Below, in pieces: positions 37,101-46,654 of a DNA stretch of 64,000 nucleotides. Numbering within the stretch: position 1 is the stretch's first letter; each line of letters opens with the position of its first letter. The DNA is from Rhyzopertha dominica. Its lineage: Eukaryota > Arthropoda > Insecta > Coleoptera > Bostrichidae. Both the position numbers and the translations under genes were made by a program. Under the pieces are notes generated by a model that did no database searches, was not told the DNA's origin, and was given only the letters and a program-made list of their open reading frames with translations. The stretch lies in NCBI GenBank assembly GCA_025024175.1, contig QCXZ01000003.1, positions 19,116,392-19,180,391 of the forward strand, in the 5' to 3' direction.

Positions 37101-40100
37101 GCTGGCAATGGCAGTTTTATCGTTTCTGCTAACTGTTTTAGACCCATACACAAACACAGCATCTACAATCTAGCGGGGTTGTTCCCAAAACGGAACACAG
37201 TATCTGTATATTATTATTTTTGCATTTTTGCACTTACTGTGTTTTTGTTTGGAGCAGCCGAACGTAGTCTGATGGTATTTACTATACTAGGATCACCTAA
37301 CAGATGAAGATATCACGTGTAGTCCACACATCTATCACGTGATCAGAACCCCTTCCATTCCGAAAAGTGTAACTTAAACCGCACAGCAAATTTTAACATT
37401 TATCTTTTCTGAGGCAACATTACCTCACTTTTTATGGACTTAGCGAACGTTCAGGTTTAGAATTTGCAACAGAAAAGTTTACTCACAGATGCCGTATGGC
37501 TATATCTTACAATTAAATTGCCCAAGAACATAGTTTAGCAATTTTAGTTTAATTTCGGTCGATCGGTAAGGTTGGCTAGTGTGAAACGGGGTTGAAGCAG
37601 ATCTCCCTCGGTTGCGGAGAACCAATAGGAAAGCTGCGTTTGAAAATCACGTGAAGATCAAGCGTGTTTATTACTCCGTCTGTTAGGTGATCCAATTACA
37701 GTCAATATTTACTTTTTATTTAACTGTGTAAGTTACTCACTATTATATTGGAGCTGTTATTTTCCATGGCCTCATTCTGGAAATAATTCAGTTTATCAGT
37801 TCATCCATTAATTGTAATTTGTAAAAATTACAGAATATTGTTTCATTATCTACTCAAAATGTTTTTGACGCGGAAATGGCTTACGGTACTCTTTGGGGGT
37901 CATTTTATGAAAATCGGTAATGAGTAATCTACCGATGGCTTTACGAACTACTGCGTTCGCTGGCAGAGTAGANTACAGAGATACTGCATCGCCGATTGGC
38001 CAGTGAGCGTTTGAGCTCATTGAAAAAGCCCAGCGAAATAAAATTATTTTGAAAGATTAATCTTTGTCATGTCAATTTTAGGTCAGAGTTAACAACCTCA
38101 TCTACCACGTATTTAAGATAGACGGGTCCACGTCAAACTGTATCAAAGGTACAGCCGCCGGTATACCGGGTTTCCAGTAGTATTTAGTAGATATCGTTTA
38201 AGTTACTCACCGTCGTATTGGAGTTGTTAACTTGGGTAGTCCTGAAGGTCTCATTCTGGAAATAATTCAAATTAATCAGTTAATGGATATAAATTTGTAA
38301 AAATTACAGAATTCTTTACGCCGCATGTATGTAAGTGCCTACAGAGAGTCAATATATCCCTACCTGAGGAGCCCAAACAAGGGCGAAACTAGTCGTGGGC
38401 TCCAAGTACATTGACCAGAGCAGATTCACGGAGACGCTTCTCCAATGCCATCGATAGCAACCGGCACTAAGTCGTAAGTGGTTGCCACTGTTGCAACACA
38501 GCTAGTGTGAGTGTTCCGCCTAGATGGCTCCGAGGGCCATGGCTTTCACTTACATCTATGCCCCACGCTGCGGTTAAGGCGGCAGTCTACTTTGGTCAAT
38601 ATACTCGGTATCTCTAACTNACGAGCCAAAACAAGGGCGAAACTAAATCATTATTAATTTTAGGTTTACTATTAGTTCGTAATCACTTACTTCGACGCTA
38701 CATTGCAATTGGAATTGTTTTATGCATTGGTAAATAGTAAATACCTGCAGTGCACAAATAGTCATATCATTGTTTTTGTGTAGACGTGTTATTCTTCCTA
38801 TTACCTACTATATAAGTTCAGTAGAACTTTTAAATCTTTTATCAGGCAATCTCCGTTGGCGTATCAAAAGTATTTGTACCTGCGCTAGGTGACCGTTTCG
38901 TAGACTCATTTTGTGTTTACGTTCATGATTTACTAAACCTCCATATCTTGCATTGTCTATGTCTAGTAGGAATTGAAAGCGCCTTTGTGGTTATTAGTTT
39001 TGAAACAGATGTTTGTGATTACAGGCTAAAGTAAACAGCACTCATTTTCGTTAAAATCTATGATATTATTTGTTAGTGGCACCATTTAAACCTCATTTAA
39101 TCAGGGAACGATAATGAGTTTTGTTTGGAAGTTGGGTTAAATTCGAGGCGGTTGTCCTAATTATTTTCATTTAATTCATGAGTTAATTATCCTATGTACA
39201 GTTTCAGAGTTCCATGATTCGTAGTATGCAGTCGGGCACGGGAGACTACTTTTATTTTAACTCCTGATTTCATAAACGGCTGTTGATTAGCTTACCTTAC
39301 TATTCAGTAGTGAGCGGTGCTCGACTTTAGATAGTTCCCCACTACATATATTTTCTCACGAGTTTGCTAACAGCATATATATTTATATATGTCTACTTTG
39401 TTAGTTCAATTTAATACCTCGAATACACGTTTTTCGTATATCCTAAAATTGTTATCGTATCAAATGATACATCGCGTATTTTTAATATTGTTTCAGGGAG
39501 ATAAATTCGACCATTTTGAATCAGCTAGAATTTTTGCCGGAATTTTTAGATCCTTATAAAAAAAGGTATGTAGTTGTCACATTTGTAAGAATAATTATAT
39601 TAAATATAAGCTTATTTATAGGCCCATGACCTTGGGGGAAATAGGCTGCTTCCTCAGTCACTACCGGATATGGCAGGAAATGGTCAAGATGGGATATAAC
39701 AGGGTGTTGATACTTGAAGATGACTTAAAGTTTCAGCCATTCTTTAGAGCGAAAGCGTTACAAGTTATGAAAGAAGCCGACAAGTATGGCCCTTGGGATT
39801 TAGTGTAAGTAATCTTACAGCTTAACTCTATTTACGCGACAGCTACGGTTTGAGGACATCTTAGCATGGAGTACTTCCTCCATAAATGTGACGTATTAAA
39901 TTGCGCAGAACCTCTCATTCAATAATTTAAAATTGTTTTCAGAAATGTTATACCGGAAATGCACCCTCACTTTGTTATTTTAAATAGAACACAAGCTTTT
40001 TCATTGATATATGTATTTCTGGTTTAATTTTATCCCNCTTCCCGTATCCATAAGGCNCGTGGTACCGTTACTNGAGCTCTATAAACGTAGGTTTTAGCCA

Positions 40101-43100
40101 AGGTCTGTTCGACTACTACAGGTTGCAACATTCGAGCTCCAGCCAATAGGAAGCAGTTACGTCACGGAGCGCCTCACTTCCTCTCGCTTAGATTCACAGT
40201 TCTTATGGACGCGCGTATCACACACTAACGCAATACATGGCATGCAGAAGTACCTACGAAACACAATCCACGATATTTCGAATAATTATGTTTGTGGATT
40301 CGATTTATAAGTTTCCTTGGGAGCAGAATGAGTGATAATTATATAAAACCAACCAGGACGGATGTATAAACGTCAGATAAAGCCGTATATTCATATAATA
40401 TAAAGCAGAATTGCCAGCGCTACTTGTTATAATTATTGTTGTAGATGTATTTTACATTCAAATTCGTCCCGTACGCTATGACACCTTTCACAATCCTACT
40501 ACATTTTTGTAATTTGTTTTATAAAACATTTTCGTTTCCTATTTTATTCTATAGTATTATAACCAATTCGTTATTTAGAATATTTTTTTTATTTTCGTAC
40601 ATATACATATACCTACCTACTATAAGCACTACATGTGTGATTCTCAATGAAAATTATTAACAGTTGGGTTTTTATGTAACTTAAAAGTTAAATAAAAGTT
40701 GCATACCTACTATATTTTATCATATAAGATCAAAGATTGTATCGCCTGAATGTATTTTATTATAATTGTAAGGTATGTAAATTTATAATTTGTTTTGGAC
40801 TATGCTTTATATCTGTTTTTATTACAAATAGTTAAAATAATAGTTAAATAATAAAACGGAAAGTCTATGTTACAGTAGGTATTTTATGGTATCTTTGATT
40901 AAAACATTCTATATTATCGGTACCCCGATATATTATATTACTATAAACTCAGTGTTGATAGAAAACTCAGATTAAGTAGGCAGTTCACAAAGCTTAGCGA
41001 CAAAGCAACAATGAAATCAAAATACCTAAGTAGGCAACATGTTTTACTTACATTTTTGGCTGTAACTAATGCAACGGAACAAAAAAAGTTCATTTTTTTG
41101 TATTTTATATATACATATAATTTACACTCTAATATACCAACAATACAATTAGAAGCTAACAAAATGCTACGTTTATTTGTACCGTAATTACTAGCGTTTA
41201 AAGAACAAAACAGATGCCAGTGCTATTTACAATAATACATCGCACATTGATTAACTAGTTAATCATTTTGTCAGTTTACAGTATTTTTGGGATAGCTTCT
41301 ACGATTCAGATAAATCAAGTGTGCGTTTGTTGGATGACTCAGCACTTGCAATTATATGTTAAGAATTTAAAAATTTAATACAAATGCATACATATTTGCT
41401 TTAGCGGTTTGTCTTTAGATTTTAAAGCGGGATATTCGTAGTTCTGCGCGATCAGTTTTCTTCTTTGCCAACATTACACACAGCAACTTTACATCAGCAC
41501 TCCGCCATGATAAATAAAATTAATTACTTATTTCTACTAACAAAATAATCTTAATCTGGAGCTCAAAATACCGCTTTTATAGGCATTCTCTTGCGCCTTT
41601 TTCAGATGAAGTTCATAGGGCTAGAAAAGGCTCGTAAGCATCTGTAAGTGCAGAGTCGGTTTACGAGCAATAGACGGTTGCGACAGAGATGCCCTGAGGT
41701 GCTCGCATACGTCATTTCTAACGTCTTTCCCCGCATTTACCGTGCCAATAAACCGACCGATTGATGCAACCTGTAGAGAGTAAAGTAGACCTTGGGTGTT
41801 AGCAGTCTCCATATTTGACCCATCTTCAATTTATGTATATAGGAAATACGGTATATGGATATGGTGTTTTCGGTGTAGTGTAGTAGTTATTATAAAAACA
41901 TATTAAATTTTTTCTAACTAAACCTGTAATGCCTTCCTGCTCAGCTGTAAATTGTGTAAAAAAATACACTGTTTACTTTTTTACAAACTCCGCAAGAAGA
42001 GCAACGTGGGTGCAAAATGTACGACGTGACAAACAGTGATATACGAATTTCAAAATACGAATGAGAGTATTTGATTTTGTTAAGGGAGGGCGCCGCACCT
42101 AGTGTTGCACACTCTGGGACATTGTTTGAAAACACGAGGGTGTTAGGCCGGTCCATAGGTATTCGGTGGAAAGCACGTCAGCAGTAGTGGCTTGGAGCTA
42201 CAGGATACCAAAAAGACGATCGTTTCGTCATTTTCATTTAATTGTAATTCAAAGTCAACTAATAGAGTAGTTTATTTTGTTCCCGTGTTTCATAGCGGGC
42301 AGTCGAACTCACACCAGTCACGGAGAAAGAATTCATAGCAGAGTTTATTACGTTCGTGTGAGATATAACAGAAAATTATTATTTCATAGTTTAAAATTAA
42401 AACTAAATAGGTATGTGTTTTATGGTATTAGAATCATTTTGAATGGTCTCAGTTTGGAGATTATCAGCAGGATATATGGAAGAAGTTCAAACCAAATGCA
42501 GTTCCAAGATTATTTGTCTCCCGAACGCACTTGCTATGATCATTATACGAGGTATATTCGTCAGGACCGTTTGTGTATATTTAAATAATGGCGGGTCAGA
42601 GCAAGATTGTAATGAAGGCAAAGGCGCGAAAGTGATTATGCTGTTTCAGTTGTCGTTTGCTAGTTACTGAATGCAGTCAACAATATCCGCAACAATCGTT
42701 GATCCCGCCAGTTTCGAAGTGCGAGTAGCGGTTCCTTTTTTTTGTGCACAAGGATCCTTAGCCGCTTAAATCTACAAGAAGTATGTTTTGTTTATAGACC
42801 AGCTGTAATGAGTGAAGGATATGTTAGACAATGGTGTCGAAAATTCAAAAATAGCCGCACTAATTTACACGATGAACAACGGATGACAGGCCCGGTGTTC
42901 ACACCAATGAACTCGTTCAACAGGTGTACCAACAACTTCGATCTGATCGACAATTGACAATTAGTGCTCTAGCCGATGAAAGAGCAAATAATGTCTAGTG
43001 GACGGGCGTTTTTGGATCGTTATCGACAAGACGGGGATAACTTGATTTCCCACATGGTTAGGGGTGACGAGACTTGGATATCCTACGACACCCCCGGAAC

Positions 43101-46100
43101 CAAACAACAGTCAACGCAGTGACGCCAAAACACGTACCGCGAAACGCTCACCAAACTGCGATCCAAAATCGTAAGCGCGGGAAACTGTCGACGGGAGGAA
43201 GACTCGTCCTCACACCGCCGGCACAACCAAGAATGGGGTATAAGACACTTTTCTGGAAAAATATGTTTTGTGAAGCTAAAGGTATGCTAATGCTAATTCC
43301 AAAATATTTCTTTTGTCTGTGGAGTTTTAATGCCCTAAAAAAAATATTGTAAATTGGCGGGAGACAACGCCCCTTCTTAAACGCGGCCAGTACATACGTC
43401 ATCATGACGTATGTACTGGTCGAACGTTTGACAACAGAGAAAGGCAATCAGCTGACGGACATGCCCGTAACCAATGACAAATGACAGCATGACAGTGAAA
43501 GACGAAAGTGCACGTGTTTGTGTTTGGTTATGTATAGTACTCGCAGATTTTGCTATTTGTTATTTGATGTTGTGATCAATACGCGATAAGCTGCTCGAAT
43601 CAGTCTTTATGCTTCCTGATGATATTTTGCCTACAAACTGAGAAATGGTATTAATACACCCAGTTTTCGACAACTCTAAAGTACCCATTAGTTTAGGTTA
43701 TGTTTACATAAACATATGATCATGTAAATAAACTTGGCAAGGACATACAATGATGCCAAGTGTGCAACAGACTGAATACGATTGGCTGGAAAGAAGCGCG
43801 AATTCGGCAAGTCATTGAAACCAGGACGAACGGACCCTTCAGATTTGTAATTGTTATAAACTATTCGTATGTAATTTTTTTAAATAACTGATGGTTGTAT
43901 TAGGATAGTAGAGCAAACTAGAAACATTGTAAGTGATTGTCTTGTTCAGTTTCAATAGTTGTCTTATACCCCATTCAGGATCATCGTTAGAAACTTTTTA
44001 ACCAGCCACCTTACAGTCCCAACCTTGCACCTAATGGCTACACATCAAACACTGACTTGCTGGGCAATGCTTTAAGAACGATTAGGCCCTCAAGACTGCA
44101 GTTATGTACTGGTTCAATTCCCAGGCGCGGAATTTTAATGCAGATGAGGTGTAAGAAGGTGGTGCAGCGTTATGAAAAGTGCTAAGAAGTACTTATGTGA
44201 AAAAAATGAAATACGTTAGTAGGAAACCAAAACTGTGAATAAAGGATTTTTCCAACGAATCCTTTTTTAATGACAAATAGCGCTTACTTTACAAATATGC
44301 CTCGTACTTATAAGGTAAGACTTGTAAATACAAGGCTTCTTACTATTTTTTAATAATAAGAGATGTACATTGCACACTACTTTCAGCATATCCAAATCCT
44401 TATTAGAATTGTCACTATGGGTCAAATATGGTGAATGTGAATACTCACCTTTATAGAGCCTTACTATTACCATTACATTTGATATTGTTTCAAAGAGATA
44501 TCGTTTACAGTACTGGCGAAAATTTATATCAGCGATCCGAAATTAAAGAAAAATATAAAGGGTGCCCTTCTTACCGTTTTGTAGGGCAAGAACACTATCG
44601 TTTTTATTAAGAAAAGTCATTACGCATTGTGGTGCATTCTAAATTTCTTTTAGAATAGATTGTTGTAACTTTCGATCACTGCAGTATAGCGTGCCTAGGC
44701 GAGTTAGATACTCGCAGAGTAAAAATATTTTAGCTTGTCCAAAATATTGCAAACCGCACTAGACGCCTTGATTCGTTTTCACTCATTTAGCATATAGTAT
44801 AATAGATAGTTTAATTAAGGATAAAGAAGAAGCTAATTTAAAAGTCAAAACGTACAATAGTTGTCTTAGGTATTTGCAACGTTTTTGTGATTACTATGAA
44901 AGACACTTTAAGCCTGAGGAACCAAAGGAAGGGATCTTCGCCTAGCAACCAGTGTCACTAAAGTTTTAAATTGGACACGTCCTACACCGCACTTTAGGGA
45001 CCACTTTGTGAAAATCACCGTCAGCTCATTTAGCTGTGGCCTTCTTAACTACGACTTGGTTGCTACGCACAGTAAGTGCAGGCCTAAGTACAGAGACCTT
45101 ACTGCCGTCGTTTTGTGAAAATCGGTATGCGTCGTCTAGCGGTTGCTTTACGAACTACGACCTATTACGGCCGGTAAGCACAAGAAAAAGCCCAGCAAAA
45201 AAAGAATCCAGTGAAGTGAAATTGCTTAGGATGATTAACCTTTGTCATATCCAGTTTACCTCATAATTAACTACCTCCTCTATCACGTATTTAATATGCA
45301 CGTGTTCACATCAAACTTACATGTGTATCAAGGATAGAGCCCCCCATGACTTTTTGAATTTTTTTTTCAGTAAATAAAATTAATACACAGTAATGTAATC
45401 TAACTTAGTGCTTGGCCCTACTGTAGGCATCTTTAATTATACTATCAGTGGAAAAAAAACTTCCAATTTATACAAAATATCGATAAAATAACCAAGACCT
45501 ATAATGTCGATATTTACTCCTTATTAGATAGGACGAAGTCTTGGGTCTTCACTTTCATATATCTGTACGGATTCAAATTTTGTGGAGACTATCTGTATTC
45601 GTTATTTAGTGTTGAGGGACGAACTGAAAAAGAAAACAGCAGCAAAACTCATCACCAAGGGAATCCAACTAAATCAGCAACGCAGATGTAACCTATTTGT
45701 CATCTGCTTATTCACTAGATTATTTGCCCTATTTGAATAATAAATGATTTTTCACTATCCTAGAGGTCAAATCAAAGGCGTATTTACGTACAGATACACT
45801 GATCACGTGCCCTGGGCAGCAAATTCCACGAGGCGGGAAATTTTCATCTGACATATACAGGGTATGTGATTCATGTATCCAGGGCGCTTATGGAAATTAT
45901 CGATTAAATCAATTTGCGCCTCTCAGGAAAGTGACATATACTTGTCATCTGTCGATTTTTGAATTATTTGATATATTTTATTATGATTAAACGCTCAGGA
46001 GTGCGTATTTTCAACATATTCTGTAGTGATTTGTGGGATAATTAACTTTAAGGTTGCAGAAAGCTCACATTTCAGAGCTGTTGTGTAACATTGATCTGTA

Positions 46101-46603
46101 TCCTTCATTTACTATCGCCGTGCATATTGTGGCTTGGTAGCGGTTACAAAAAGGTGGCACAAAGAATGTACAAATCAACGACGGCCGCGTTTAATGAATC
46201 ATTTATAGAAACCCTGTATGTAACTTTTTTAAACTAACACTTTGAAAAAATCTTATTCTGCCCAGGAGCGCCGAAAGCCGAGATACGACACTGGGTCAAA
46301 TAAAACATACTTCTAATGTTTTTTTGTTCATACTTTGAGCACATTTGTTGAAAGAACTTCCGTCAACATTTATTTTACTGCCTTGTCCCCAAATGCATAA
46401 TCAGCAGTCACTTGCTCCTTTGAATATATTCCTTGGAGCATATAATAATGTAAATAATTATAAAGTTCCTCCAACAGTAGTAATATTATTTTTTTGTATC
46501 TACTTTGAAATACATATAGCATGACGTCTATGTTGTTGAGACAATCATTTTATTTTCATATTTCATAAAACCATAATTTTCAACTTGAAGTTTAGTTTTC
46601 TGG

Positions 46604-46654
<51 letters not shown>

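Larger units (their letters stand above)
38348..38645 (+). mobile_element. Hammerhead-bearing repeat unit (Penelope pLTR- or retrozyme-like)
   Basis: Two hammerhead motifs in the same orientation are spaced 254 bp apart (GGGCGAAACT at 38381 and 38635). The intervening DNA is GC-richer than its surroundings and non-coding. Tandem hammerheads are known from Penelope-like retroelement pseudo-LTRs and from retrozymes. No reverse transcriptase lies nearby, so this is a solo or non-autonomous remnant. It sits in the 18.4-kb COLGALT intron. Confidence 0.65.

Noticed and set aside
38590..38645. Second hammerhead as an active ribozyme
   Set aside because: The cleavage triplet and half of helix I are missing, so it cannot cleave on its own.
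41621..41812. Candidate N-terminal exon of the GPCR (minus strand, METANTQG...)
   Set aside because: Phase could fit, but the donor would be CAG|GTTGCA, which is weak, it lies outside the COLGALT intron that holds the other GPCR exons, and nothing in the peptide is receptor-like.
42277..42670. Overlapping + strand ORFs of 75-103 codons before the mariner fragment
   Set aside because: No domain and mutually overlapping frames; likely chance ORFs or decayed transposon DNA.
44100..44130. tRNA-like B box (GGTTCAATTCCC)
   Set aside because: No acceptor stem, A box or anticodon arm around it.
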